Shown here in pieces: positions 28,922 to 37,005 of a DNA stretch of 64,000 nt. A program made the position numbers and the translations under genes. Source of the DNA: Legionella micdadei (lineage in GTDB: Bacteria; Pseudomonadota; Gammaproteobacteria; Legionellales; Legionellaceae). The notes under the pieces are model-generated. The model saw nothing but the letters and a program-made list of their open reading frames with translations, made no database searches and was not told the DNA's origin. The stretch is taken from NCBI RefSeq assembly GCF_000953635.1, contig NZ_LN614830.1:1-64000 (forward strand). Direction: 5' to 3'. How positions within the stretch are numbered: the first letter of the stretch is position 1; each line of letters opens with the position of its first letter.

Positions 28922-30256
28922 CTAGTTTTTAGCATTTTGGTTTTTTTGGGGTATAATCTTTACTTGCCTGATTCGGGCTCCTTGGATATGTTCAATAGTA
29001 GCAGAAAAATCAGGAAAGCTAACTGTTTCTCCTTCCTTGGGTACAGAACCAAGTTTATGCAATATCAAACCAGCAATGGTGGTTGCTTCTTCTTCCTCAT
29101 CCACGGATAAAGTCAACTCACGTTGTAAGGCACGTTCAAGGGCATATAAGGGGCAATCACCCTTAACAGTTAAACTGCCATCTTCATTTGCAACCCAGGC
29201 ATCTTGGGTCTTATGAAACTCATCTTTAATGACTCCAATCACTAAATGTAATAAGTTATCTAAGGTTACAAAGCCAACAATAGCATTTTGTCGCCCATAA
29301 ACCAAAGCAAAATGAGGCATCCCTTCTTGAAATTGGCGTAACAAAGTTAACACAGGTAGCCTGTAAGAGATTTTGGGCACAGGCCTTAATATTCCTTCGA
29401 GTGTAAGCTCATCATTTTCTTCAGTTTCAAGCAAGAGGGGTTGAAGATCTTTGACGTGCAAAATACCAATAATGTGTTTTTTGGTTTTATCGTATACAGG
29501 ATAGCGACTGTAATGATAGCGGTTCAAGATTTCCATTAATGCCTTACTCGAAATACGATTATTGAGCATGACCATATCATCATAAGAACGCATAATATCG
29601 CTCACATTAAGATCAGTTAGCTCAAGAGCATGGGCAAGGATACTGCCTTCTTGTTGGGTTAACTCCCCATGTAGTTGGCTGGACCGTAAAATAAGCTTAA
29701 TTTCTTCGCTCGAGTGGTATTGTTCTCCACGATGGATTACATCCAATCCTAAAGTCTTAAGTAAAAGGTTCGAACAGGAGTTAAGAAACCAGATAACAGG
29801 GTACATGAGCCAATAGAATAAATACAATGGGATTGCAGTCCACAGGGAGATTTGCTCACTTTGACGAATGGCCAATGATTTGGGCATTAATTCACCCACA
29901 ACAATATGCAAGAAGGATATAAACGAAAACGCAACGACAACACTGGTGAACTCAATGAGCCCTGGTTTGGTTAGCCCTAGCCATGAGAAAATAGGGTTGA
30001 GCAAGCGGGCAAAGGCGGGTTCGCCAACCCATCCTAGACCTAAAGAAGCCAGGGTTATACCAAGTTGGCAAGCTGATAAATAGGCATCAAGGTTGTGATG
30101 TATTTTGGCCAAGATGTTCCCACGCCAACGGTATTTCCCTTTAATCGTAGCAACACGGGTATGACGCAATTTCACCATGCCGAATTCGGCAGCCACGAAA
30201 AAAGCGTTAAGCAAAACCAAAAGAATAGCTGCCAGGATGAGAAAGAAATTATTCAT
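28922..30256 (-). CDS. CNNM/CorC (TlyC-like) membrane protein with CBS domains
   Basis: The 444-residue protein has an N-terminal DUF21/CNNM membrane domain (about 1-190, several helices with ACQLGITLASLGLGW), a CBS pair (about 205-340, VSDIMRSYDDM..., HYSRYPVYDKT) and a C-terminal CorC_HlyC domain (about 355-435, VKGDCPLYALERALQREL). The family is linked to Mg2+/Co2+ efflux; the old name hemolysin is misleading. Its start overlaps the coq7 stop (30253-30256), so the two are co-transcribed. Confidence 0.92.
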   Translation of the reverse strand: MNNFFLILAAILLVLLNAFFVAAEFGMVKLRHTRVATIKGKYRWRGNILAKIHHNLDAYLSACQLGITLASLGLGWVGEPAFARLLNPIFSWLGLTKPGLIEFTSVVVAFSFISFLHIVVGELMPKSLAIRQSEQISLWTAIPLYLFYWLMYPVIWFLNSCSNLLLKTLGLDVIHRGEQYHSSEEIKLILRSSQLHGELTQQEGSILAHALELTDLNVSDIMRSYDDMVMLNNRISSKALMEILNRYHYSRYPVYDKTKKHIIGILHVKDLQPLLLETEENDELTLEGILRPVPKISYRLPVLTLLRQFQEGMPHFALVYGRQNAIVGFVTLDNLLHLVIGVIKDEFHKTQDAWVANEDGSLTVKGDCPLYALERALQRELTLSVDEEEEATTIAGLILHKLGSVPKEGETVSFPDFSATIEHIQGARIRQVKIIPQKNQNAKN

Positions 30257-30894
30257 AAATGATAACTGGAGTGTGTCATTAGTTTAGACACCTTAGTCAT
30301 TAGTTTCTTTATTGGCAAAGGAAGCTCGGCTGCACCAGCTTCTTTCGCTACGTCAGCATGGTGGGCTTCGTCTTCATGCATTTGCTCGAGAATCGCTTTT
30401 GATTTTTCATCTTGCGCAGGCAGTTTTTGTAAATGTTTTTGCAAGTGCTCAGTGACTTGTTTTTCGGTCTCGGCTACAAAACCTAGGCTCCAACGATCGC
30501 CCGCTATGCCTGCCAGCGAGCCAATAAAAAAAGAACCGAGATACCAAATTGGATTTAATAAACTAGGTTGACTGCCTAATTCGAGCAGGCGTTGCTCACA
30601 CCAGGCTAAGTGGTCCACTTCTTCTGCTGCAGCTTTGTCCATTTGTGTTTTCACATGGGCAAGTTGTGCTGTTAGCGCCTGCCCTTGATATAACGCTTGA
30701 GCGCAGACTTCGCCTGCATGGTTTACGCGCATTAATCCGGCAACATGACGTCTTTCCTGGGAGTTTAAAGAAGTTTCAGGTATTTTTTCTGCGGGTGAAT
30801 TTCGTTGGGTGGCTCGATGCGCAGGAGGGGCTAAGGTACGTAAAGCAGCATCAATTTCGCAAATGATATTTTCAAACAGAGTTAAACTGCGCAT
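30253..30894 (-). CDS. coq7: demethoxyubiquinone hydroxylase Coq7
   Basis: Coq7 is a membrane-associated di-iron enzyme that adds the last ring hydroxyl in ubiquinone synthesis. The 213-residue protein has the ferritin-like ligand set: Glu in VNHAGEVCAQALY, the E-x2-H motif in AAAEEVDHLAW, Glu in the third helix and the E-x2-H motif in LEQMHEDEAHHADVAKEAG. It replaces the flavoprotein UbiF route and fits with ubiH and ubiI in this window. GAGA precedes ATG 30894. Confidence 0.95.
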   Translation of the reverse strand: MRSLTLFENIICEIDAALRTLAPPAHRATQRNSPAEKIPETSLNSQERRHVAGLMRVNHAGEVCAQALYQGQALTAQLAHVKTQMDKAAAEEVDHLAWCEQRLLELGSQPSLLNPIWYLGSFFIGSLAGIAGDRWSLGFVAETEKQVTEHLQKHLQKLPAQDEKSKAILEQMHEDEAHHADVAKEAGAAELPLPIKKLMTKVSKLMTHSSYHL

Positions 30895-31024
30895 AGCGAT
30901 CTCATGCTTAGGATGGTTAATATAAGGTTAGCTGATTTATTTAGCTTTGCTATTTAACCATTTTATTAGAAAACGCGCTGATTACAATAAAATTGTTCGC
31001 CATAGGAAGGAAATGATTTTTTAA

Positions 31025-31064
31025 TGGTCAAGTTTTGACCACAAAAATGGAATCCGTTTATAAT
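31025..31064 (+). promoter_or_regulatory. promoter with overlapping inverted repeat, EEP gene
   Basis: TTGACC (31035-31040) and TATAAT (31059-31064) are 18 bp apart. TGGTCAA (31025-31031) and TTGACCA (31035-31041) form a seven-base inverted repeat with a three-base centre that covers the -35, as a repressor operator would. Confidence 0.5.
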
Positions 31065-31095
31065 AGTCGGTATCAGTTTTTCAGCGAGATTGCTT

Positions 31096-32955
31096 ATGCC
31101 TTTGAAAATGCGCGTTTTTACTTTGAATTGCGGGAATGGCTCTCTTGGTAATGAGGCTTCTAAGCAGCTAGTTGATCAACTTTCAGCTTCCAAAGAGGAT
31201 CTTTTTATCCTCAATTGCCAAGAAGTTCATTTTGATTTGGCCATGCAAGAGCTGGGGAAAGTCGCAAGTAAGAAAGGTTTCAAGGTTACAGCCAGCCCCC
31301 AAATGGTTACCCATACCAAATTTGGTACACAATTCCACAATAAAACAGGGATGATGACGCTCATTCTGCATAAGCCCGATGTTAAGGTACAGGTAGTCAA
31401 TAGTGTTCCGGCAAGAAGGGAGCTTACGCGCATGGGTAGCGGCTTTGATTTCGCTGGTTTTAATAAAGGTGGTGTGCTTAGCCGGATAAACGTATCTAAA
31501 ACAATTGCAGGAAAAGAATCCCAATTTTCTATTGATAGCTTCAATGCGCATTTGGATGCCTTTTCTGATGCGAAAAGAGCCAAAGATTGGGCAAATGTGC
31601 ATCGACTGCAAAAACATAAAGTAGACAATTGGGACGAATTATGCGCAGCATTGCCGCATCTCACCTGCAGTGGGTACGATGCGAATACGCGTAATAAACT
31701 CTATTTAGATGGGGATACAACCGTTAATCGATGTGCGTGGGACGTTCCCTATGATCACGACATGCAAAGTTTAGTTGTTGCCCCCTTAGGTAATGTCCGT
31801 GAGTCTCGCCCCTCCACTTATCATAGCGATAATCCTGACATCCTTGTAAAGCCTGATCGACACAGAAAAAATCGCGTGAAGGGCGGTATGCTCGATATCG
31901 TGGCTTATACTGATGTTACTGCTGTTGGTAAAAACCAGTTAGAATCGGCAGATTTGCCCTTGGTACAGCAATCTCAAATTTCCATTGAACCGGAGCCTAA
32001 TAGCAGCCGTGATCATAATGTGATTGGCAGCCATACTATCACTATCGATGAGCGTGAAAAATTTGATCGGGTTCGTGAAACGATAGCATGCTCATTAGCC
32101 GGTGTAGCGCCTCAGTTAGCCGCTTATTTGCTAAGTGATAATTTTATAGATTCTTCAGAGCACCAAGATTACCTGCTTAATGTTTATCAGCGCTATCTAT
32201 CACCTGAGGGCTTATTACAAAAATACCTGCAACTCCATGCCCACAGATTGCAGTATTTAGAAGAGTTTGACAAGCAGGCCACGGAAAGGTCCCGTCAACT
32301 TTTTAGCGAACAGCTATTTTATTCGCCTCAACCTTGGTTTTCTGGCTTTGCGGGTGAGGCATTTAAAACGACAGAAGGTTTGATGCAACTCGCAGATAAC
32401 CATAACAGCTTGTTAAACTTAATGGATCTACAGAGTAGATTTTTAAATCAGGCTGTTACAGAAGAAGAATGCCAAGCGATCTGCTCCATTGTGAAGATGA
32501 CTTTAGAGAAGATGCCGGAAAATTTATGTGCAAATGACCAACATAAATGGATTAAGCAAACGAATCAGTTATTATCCGTCAATAAGCTGCTACACGAGTA
32601 TGATCGTCACTTGGCACTTGAAGTAATAAAAGACGAAACAAAGCCGTTGGAAAAAAAAGACCCTCTGTTAGCGAATAAAAGACAGAAAATTGCCGACTTT
32701 AATGCTACCCTCATGGCTAATAAAGAGCCCAGCCAAGTTATTACTGATCTGCAGAATCAGCTGGATGAAATAAAGGGAACCTTAAGGCTGCATCGTTATA
32801 ATGATTTTTGGTCTGAACTATACCGTAAATTACAAGCGCTGATTACGGGTACGAGCTTATCTCGTGGGGGATTTTTTGTTGTTGGTGTGGAAAATGAAGT
32901 GATGAGCGAAAACGAACCTATTGCTGAACCGGGTTCTCATTCACTTAAGGAATAA
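31096..32955 (+). CDS. EEP-fold (phosphatase/nuclease-like) protein, effector candidate
   Basis: The first 310 of 619 residues show the endonuclease/exonuclease/phosphatase pattern found in DNase I, sphingomyelinases and inositol 5-phosphatases: Asn in FTLNCGNG (residue 11), metal-binding Gln-Glu in LNCQEV (42-43), NAHLD with a catalytic His (150-154), a D-x-N pair in GYDANTR (193-199) and the Asp-His end motif SSRDHNV (304-309). The rest is helical without a known domain. The substrate could be phosphoinositide, nucleic acid or other phosphodiester. I start at ATG 31096; TTG 31090 is also in frame. A secreted effector role is inference. Confidence 0.6.
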   Translation: MPLKMRVFTLNCGNGSLGNEASKQLVDQLSASKEDLFILNCQEVHFDLAMQELGKVASKKGFKVTASPQMVTHTKFGTQFHNKTGMMTLILHKPDVKVQVVNSVPARRELTRMGSGFDFAGFNKGGVLSRINVSKTIAGKESQFSIDSFNAHLDAFSDAKRAKDWANVHRLQKHKVDNWDELCAALPHLTCSGYDANTRNKLYLDGDTTVNRCAWDVPYDHDMQSLVVAPLGNVRESRPSTYHSDNPDILVKPDRHRKNRVKGGMLDIVAYTDVTAVGKNQLESADLPLVQQSQISIEPEPNSSRDHNVIGSHTITIDEREKFDRVRETIACSLAGVAPQLAAYLLSDNFIDSSEHQDYLLNVYQRYLSPEGLLQKYLQLHAHRLQYLEEFDKQATERSRQLFSEQLFYSPQPWFSGFAGEAFKTTEGLMQLADNHNSLLNLMDLQSRFLNQAVTEEECQAICSIVKMTLEKMPENLCANDQHKWIKQTNQLLSVNKLLHEYDRHLALEVIKDETKPLEKKDPLLANKRQKIADFNATLMANKEPSQVITDLQNQLDEIKGTLRLHRYNDFWSELYRKLQALITGTSLSRGGFFVVGVENEVMSENEPIAEPGSHSLKE

Positions 32956-33010
32956 TGCTTTTGGTCGGTCCAACCAAGCTCGCGCTGCCTAATTGTCTCT
33001 AAATTGTAAC

Positions 33011-33733
33011 TTACTGAAGGACATCGTGAGCTGATTGCTGGTAAGTGTTTAATAAATCATCCTGGACGACGATCGCAGATTGGTTAATGGCTTTAATTGT
33101 TTCTGTGTTTTTAAGAATTCCAGTCTTAAATTGCCACCCCTTGGGCAATTTTAATTTTGTCCCTAATTGAGAGAGTGAGTTTTCTTTTTGGGCAACTTTC
33201 TGCACGCTGTAAGATTGCATGACGAACACATTGCCTTGCGGGTCGATGAGTTCATAAACGGGTTTACCGGATTGGTAAATCCATGTTGTTTTCCGTTGAA
33301 CTTGATGCTTTTGATAAGGGCGTCCAGCGGAGAATAACTCGGATAAACCAAGATGAAGCACGCCTGCCTCCCGCATAGCAATCCCATTGAAGGTTTTTAT
33401 AGCCGGATTAATTAAATTCGTGTTTATAAACCCATCAATGACCCAATAACGAGGGCCATTTAAATGGACAAAAGAGGAGCCCGTTTCTTTTTTTATTTGC
33501 GTAACAGTTATTCCTTTCCACAAATTTTCAGGGCAATGATTAAGCCCCCATGTATTATAAACAGCGAAGGTGGTAAGTGTTTTCCTAATAATAACTTCAC
33601 AGTACCGTCCCTCCCTCATACCCATGTCTTGTGCGGCATATGAAAGAAGAGGAAGGATGGCGAAGGCAAACGAAAGCAAAATTATCCGAATACCATTTGA
33701 TGAGTTGTGCAAAAAAATCCTATTCCCTCGCAT
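33011..33733 (-). CDS. hypothetical exported protein, 240 residues
   Basis: A signal peptide (about residues 12-33, IRIILLSFAFAILPLLSYAA) is followed by a globular domain with paired Cys residues (RYCEVII and LNHCPENLW) and a segment describing beta strands (TTWIYQSGKPVYELIDPQGNVFVMQSYSVQ). I do not recognise the family. ATG 33733 has GGAAAG upstream; longer starts at 33745 and 33757 lack one. It lies after the VOC gene on the same strand. Confidence 0.65.
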   Translation of the reverse strand: MRGNRIFLHNSSNGIRIILLSFAFAILPLLSYAAQDMGMREGRYCEVIIRKTLTTFAVYNTWGLNHCPENLWKGITVTQIKKETGSSFVHLNGPRYWVIDGFINTNLINPAIKTFNGIAMREAGVLHLGLSELFSAGRPYQKHQVQRKTTWIYQSGKPVYELIDPQGNVFVMQSYSVQKVAQKENSLSQLGTKLKLPKGWQFKTGILKNTETIKAINQSAIVVQDDLLNTYQQSAHDVLQ

Positions 33734-33818
33734 GATTCTTTCCATACCATTATTCAATGGGTTAAGTAGCCTAGTGATAAGGGGAAAAATTATTTTTACC
33801 CTCGATCTAAATTAACAA

Positions 33819-34298
33819 TTATTTTTTGGCATGAGCTCTAAAAAAAGCATCAGCACGTTTGGTTATTTCATCTTGTGTTAAATCTTGCGTGTGTGTTGCA
33901 ATCATCCAAGAATAGCCAAAGGGGTCTTTTATTTGGCCTACACGATCACCCCAAAACATCTCTGTCACTGGCATGGTGGCTTGACTGCCTGCTTTTACTG
34001 CTTGTGCGAAAGCGGCATCGACATCAGAAACATACAGAAAAAAGCCAATCGGAGAGTTGCCAAGGGTTTCTGCACTTTTAGAACAATTTTCGCCTCCATG
34101 CATTTCATCGCCCATCATTATGATTGAACTACCGATTTTCAAAGTAGCATGCATGATTCCATTACCACTTGGGTAGGGAAAAACATTAATTGGTTTTGCG
34201 TTAAATGCTTTTTGATAGAATTCAATGGCTTGTTTGCTGTCTTTAAATGTCAGGGCTGGAGTAACAGTATGAAATCCCTCGGGTATTGCTTGTGTCAT
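33819..34298 (-). CDS. VOC superfamily protein (PhnB/glyoxalase-like)
   Basis: The 159-residue protein begins FHTVTPALTFKDSKQAIEFYQKAFNA, the usual start of PhnB-type vicinal oxygen chelate proteins, and has the matching second half (GFFLYVSDVDAAFAQAVKAGS, then GDRVGQIKDPFGYSWMIATH). These fold as paired beta-alpha-beta-beta-beta units; many have no metal and unknown substrates. AAGGAA precedes the start, either GTG 34301 or ATG 34298. Confidence 0.88.
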   Translation of the reverse strand: MTQAIPEGFHTVTPALTFKDSKQAIEFYQKAFNAKPINVFPYPSGNGIMHATLKIGSSIIMMGDEMHGGENCSKSAETLGNSPIGFFLYVSDVDAAFAQAVKAGSQATMPVTEMFWGDRVGQIKDPFGYSWMIATHTQDLTQDEITKRADAFFRAHAKK

Positions 34299-34313
34299 CA
34301 CGATGTTCCTTAT

Positions 34314-34604
34314 CTAAGAAGCTTCAAATTCTTTTAACATGGTTTTTAATGAATAGTTTTCGCAGACTATTTTTAATGCTTTTTGATACACAGAAAAAAC
34401 CTGATCTTCTGTATTATTACTGCCAGCAATTAATTTAGTCAGCTCGAAAGCGATTTTCATTTGTTGATTACTGGCATTAATTAATCCATTTATTGCACTG
34501 GTCATATCTTCTTCACCAAAAGAAGATAGATCATCATTAAACATAAATTCGAAATCATCATCCAGGGCTAGTTGTTCTTTCTTTGCAATCTTATTTTTTG
34601 CCAT
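34314..34604 (-). CDS. small acidic hypothetical protein, 96 residues
   Basis: The product begins MAKNKIAKKEQLALDDDFEF and contains an acidic patch (DDDFEFMFNDDLSSFGEEDM) then an amphipathic helical part (about 35-90). It has no membrane segment. I do not recognise it. GGAG lies six bases before the ATG at 34604; in-frame starts further upstream (34607, 34616, 34664) are possible. The VOC gene follows after 15 bp on the same strand. Confidence 0.55.
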   Translation of the reverse strand: MAKNKIAKKEQLALDDDFEFMFNDDLSSFGEEDMTSAINGLINASNQQMKIAFELTKLIAGSNNTEDQVFSVYQKALKIVCENYSLKTMLKEFEAS

Positions 34605-34704
34605 CATGGTCTCCATAATCAATAGATAAGTCCGGGATAGGCCATTGCACAATTTTGTCCGCACTAGCTAAATCGATATGACCCGATATTGGACCCCGGT
34701 GATG

Positions 34705-34720
34705 ATATCATTAATGATAT
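34705..34720. promoter_or_regulatory. 16-bp perfect palindrome between divergent genes
   Basis: ATATCATTAATGATAT reads the same on both strands and lies between the divergent small acidic protein and the YdaT-like gene, about 45 bp before the latter's ATG. This is an operator-like position. Confidence 0.35.
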
Positions 34721-34763
34721 AAACTAAATAGTGAAGCAAGGCGATCAAGAAAAGGAGAACATC

Positions 34764-34928
34764 ATGCCATGGACCAAATCAGATTATCCGAATTCCATGA
34801 AAAATCTGGATAACTCAACCCGAACTAAAGCCATTGAAATTGCTAATAAATTGCTCAAAGAAGGCTATAATGAAGGCCGTGCGATTGCCATTGCAATTGC
34901 TCAGGCTAAGAAAAATAAGGCTAATTAA
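34764..34928 (+). CDS. YdaT-like small protein, 54 residues
   Basis: The product starts MPWTKSDYPNSMKNLD and continues with an alanine-rich helix (KAIEIANKLLKEGYNEGRAIAIAIAQAK split over two helices), the pattern of the YdaT family best known from Bacillus, whose function is unclear. AAGGAG lies before ATG 34764. Although small, the strong family match and Shine-Dalgarno make it convincing. Confidence 0.85.
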   Translation: MPWTKSDYPNSMKNLDNSTRTKAIEIANKLLKEGYNEGRAIAIAIAQAKKNKAN

Positions 34929-35057
34929 AAATAGCTAAACTCAAAACAAGGCAAATAAATTCTTAATTATACTATTAGTGTTTGCATTCCATTTTTCCTC
35001 TCAGCATCCCCTAACACTTCTTGCCTCAGCGAGTTTGGAACATGGTCTAATGAATCG

Positions 35058-35108
35058 TTGCCTCAAAATTGCTGTTGCCGAACGAGAGGAACAGAAAATT
35101 TGAGGCAA
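35058..35108. repeat. inverted repeat upstream of the RhoGAP gene
   Basis: TTGCCTCAAA (35058-35067) and TTTGAGGCAA (35099-35108) form a perfect ten-base inverted repeat with a 31-base loop. It lies in the non-coding stretch before the RhoGAP promoter and could be an element end or a transcript hairpin. Confidence 0.35.
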
Positions 35109-35134
35109 TTCGAAAATTGGTGTTGCTTGAGGGG

Positions 35135-35167
35135 GATAATATTATCTTAATCATTATTGTCTATAAT
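35135..35167 (+). promoter_or_regulatory. PmrA-like box and -10 of the RhoGAP gene
   Basis: GATAAT-N5-CTTAAT (35135-35151) resembles the tandem CTTAA-type box bound by PmrA, and lies ten bases before a perfect TATAAT (35162-35167). The same ten-base distance is found at the 1046-residue kinase-like gene. The first half-site also makes the palindrome GATAATATTATC (35135-35146). Confidence 0.45.
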
Positions 35168-35200
35168 TTAACCACCTAAATAGTTATAGAGGTTAAGATT

Positions 35201-35797
35201 ATGACAAAACAATTGAAGATTGAACGGTTACAGAATGCAGCGCTCCAGTTAATGAGCAAAATTAATAGCGCATTAGAGACAGATGCACCTGAAGGTCTTT
35301 TTAGACTTTCTGCAGATAAACATTTGATGGACGCGAAAATGTCTGAAATCGAAAAAGGTAAATTTAATTTTGATACGTTATCCCAGATTGAGCGAGCTGC
35401 ACTGCTTAAAGCTGTATTGCGGGAATTACGAAGTGAGCAAGGACCTTTATTTACCCAAGAGCAATTTAAACAATTAACTGATGTTGAAATGCCAGTTGCA
35501 GTTAATGGTTTATTGGAACAAAAGAAAGTCGCTGACCAAAAAATTACTTTTTACTTATTTGAATTATTGAAGAGTCTTAAAAAATATGAGGCGACAACAA
35601 AAATGCCTACAGCTAATTTGGCCATAATTTTTGCTCCAAATTTATTTCCCGAGTTCCCTGCGCCAAATGTGTCAAAACTTTCATCAGAAGAAGCATTAAA
35701 GAAAACAAGAGAGCTTCAGGCTGATAATGACGCTAAGGTAACATTTATGGCTCTTTCTCAAAAACGGGGGCACTTTAATCGAGTTAGTATAGACTAA
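35201..35797 (+). CDS. RhoGAP domain protein, 3' end replaced by ISL3 element
   Basis: The product looks like a eukaryotic Rho GTPase-activating protein. Key residues fit the family: the arginine finger in EGLFRLSA (R35), LLKAVLREL (K70 and R74, matching the conserved Lys/Arg of the ILKxFLREL motif) and TANLAIIFAPNL (N139, family NLAVVFGPNL). The frame runs 198 codons, but residues from about 184 on come from the left end of the IS (see 35749), so the native C-terminus is lost. The RhoGAP fold is nearly complete without it. GAGG precedes ATG 35201. In Legionella this would be a host-directed Dot/Icm effector; secretion is inferred, and loss of the C-terminus could abolish it. Confidence 0.75.
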   Translation: MTKQLKIERLQNAALQLMSKINSALETDAPEGLFRLSADKHLMDAKMSEIEKGKFNFDTLSQIERAALLKAVLRELRSEQGPLFTQEQFKQLTDVEMPVAVNGLLEQKKVADQKITFYLFELLKSLKKYEATTKMPTANLAIIFAPNLFPEFPAPNVSKLSSEEALKKTRELQADNDAKVTFMALSQKRGHFNRVSID

Positions 35798-35829
35798 CCC
35801 TTTGATTTGACGGTCAAAAGGAGATTAAA

Positions 35830-37005
35830 GTGCCGAAGAATGATCTTATCCTAAATTTACCTGGATTTACCATCAAAAAAGTAAGTGGTTATCAACCCTT
35901 AATTTTGGAGTTATCTTATAATCGCAAAGCGCGTTGTGGCCATTGCGCTAGCAAAGAGGTTCGTAAAAAAGCGTCGTATATGCGACGGGTGGCGCATGAA
36001 TTAATTGGCCACCGACGAAGCGAGTTACACTTTAAGGCTTATAAGCTGTATTGCAATAGCTGTAAGCGTTATGGGAATCAACAGTTTCCTGGGATTAATA
36101 AGTATCAACGTTCAACTTGGCGTTTGCAGGCAGCTGTTTTCCATGACCATACCCGTGGCATATCGCAAAAAGACCTTGCTAAGCAATATAGCAAAGGCAA
36201 AGCAACCATTGAGCGCTGGTATCAGCAGCACTATCGAGAACAAGAACGAGAACTAAAGAATGCACCTTGTCCAGCTGTTCTTGGAATAGATGAACATTCC
36301 TTTAGCCGTAAACAACGATATGCAACTACACTTTGCGACCTTAGAAAACATAAAGTATTTGATATTGTTAAAGGTCGTTCTTCAGCTGATTTAAAAGACT
36401 ATTTTAAAAACTTGGAGGGTAAAGAGCGGGTGAAAGTCGTTTGTATTGATTTAAGCACGAGTTACCGAGCACTGGTGAAACAGCACTTTCCTAACGCGCA
36501 AATCGTGGCTGACAGATTCCATGTTATAAGACTTATTAATCAGCTCACCTTACAAACCTTTCATCAAATTGACCCAACCATCAAGTATCAGCGAGGTTTA
36601 TTAGCAGCGCTTAAAACCAACCCGGAAAACTTAACAACTAAGAGGCTCTCTCTTCGTAATCACTATCTTGAACAACAGCCGGCCATTGCTGCCATTTATG
36701 ATTTTAAGCAAGAACTACATCAATTACTCACTAAAAAGCATTGCACCGCTAAAGAGTGCAAACGCTTATTACCCCGTTTCTTAGAAATGATAAACGAACT
36801 TAGACACAGTCCTTTTCAACCTTTGAAAACCTTAGGAAATACCTTATTTAGATGGAAAGATGAAGTCGCAAGAATGCTCCGATTCACTAAGAACAACGGG
36901 ATAACCGAAGGCTTTCATCGAAAAATGAAACTCATTCAGCGTAGAGCTTATGGGTTTAAAAACTTTGAAAATTATAGAACGCGTGTTAGGGTGCTCTGTT
37001 GCTAA
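35830..37005 (+). CDS. ISL3 family transposase
   Basis: The 391-residue DDE transposase starts at GTG 35830. The N-terminus has the zinc-ribbon-like Cys pairs (RCGHCASKEV and LYCNSCKRYG), followed by a helix-turn-helix region and the catalytic core: D in LGIDEHSF, D in VADRFHV and E in TEGFHRKMK. ISL3 elements are 1.2-1.5 kb, matching this one. The frame is uninterrupted, so the enzyme may be active. Confidence 0.93.
   Translation: MPKNDLILNLPGFTIKKVSGYQPLILELSYNRKARCGHCASKEVRKKASYMRRVAHELIGHRRSELHFKAYKLYCNSCKRYGNQQFPGINKYQRSTWRLQAAVFHDHTRGISQKDLAKQYSKGKATIERWYQQHYREQERELKNAPCPAVLGIDEHSFSRKQRYATTLCDLRKHKVFDIVKGRSSADLKDYFKNLEGKERVKVVCIDLSTSYRALVKQHFPNAQIVADRFHVIRLINQLTLQTFHQIDPTIKYQRGLLAALKTNPENLTTKRLSLRNHYLEQQPAIAAIYDFKQELHQLLTKKHCTAKECKRLLPRFLEMINELRHSPFQPLKTLGNTLFRWKDEVARMLRFTKNNGITEGFHRKMKLIQRRAYGFKNFENYRTRVRVLCC

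Noticed and set aside
36005-36256. Open frame of 83 codons inside the IS
   Set aside because: Out-of-frame overlap with the transposase, without start signals.
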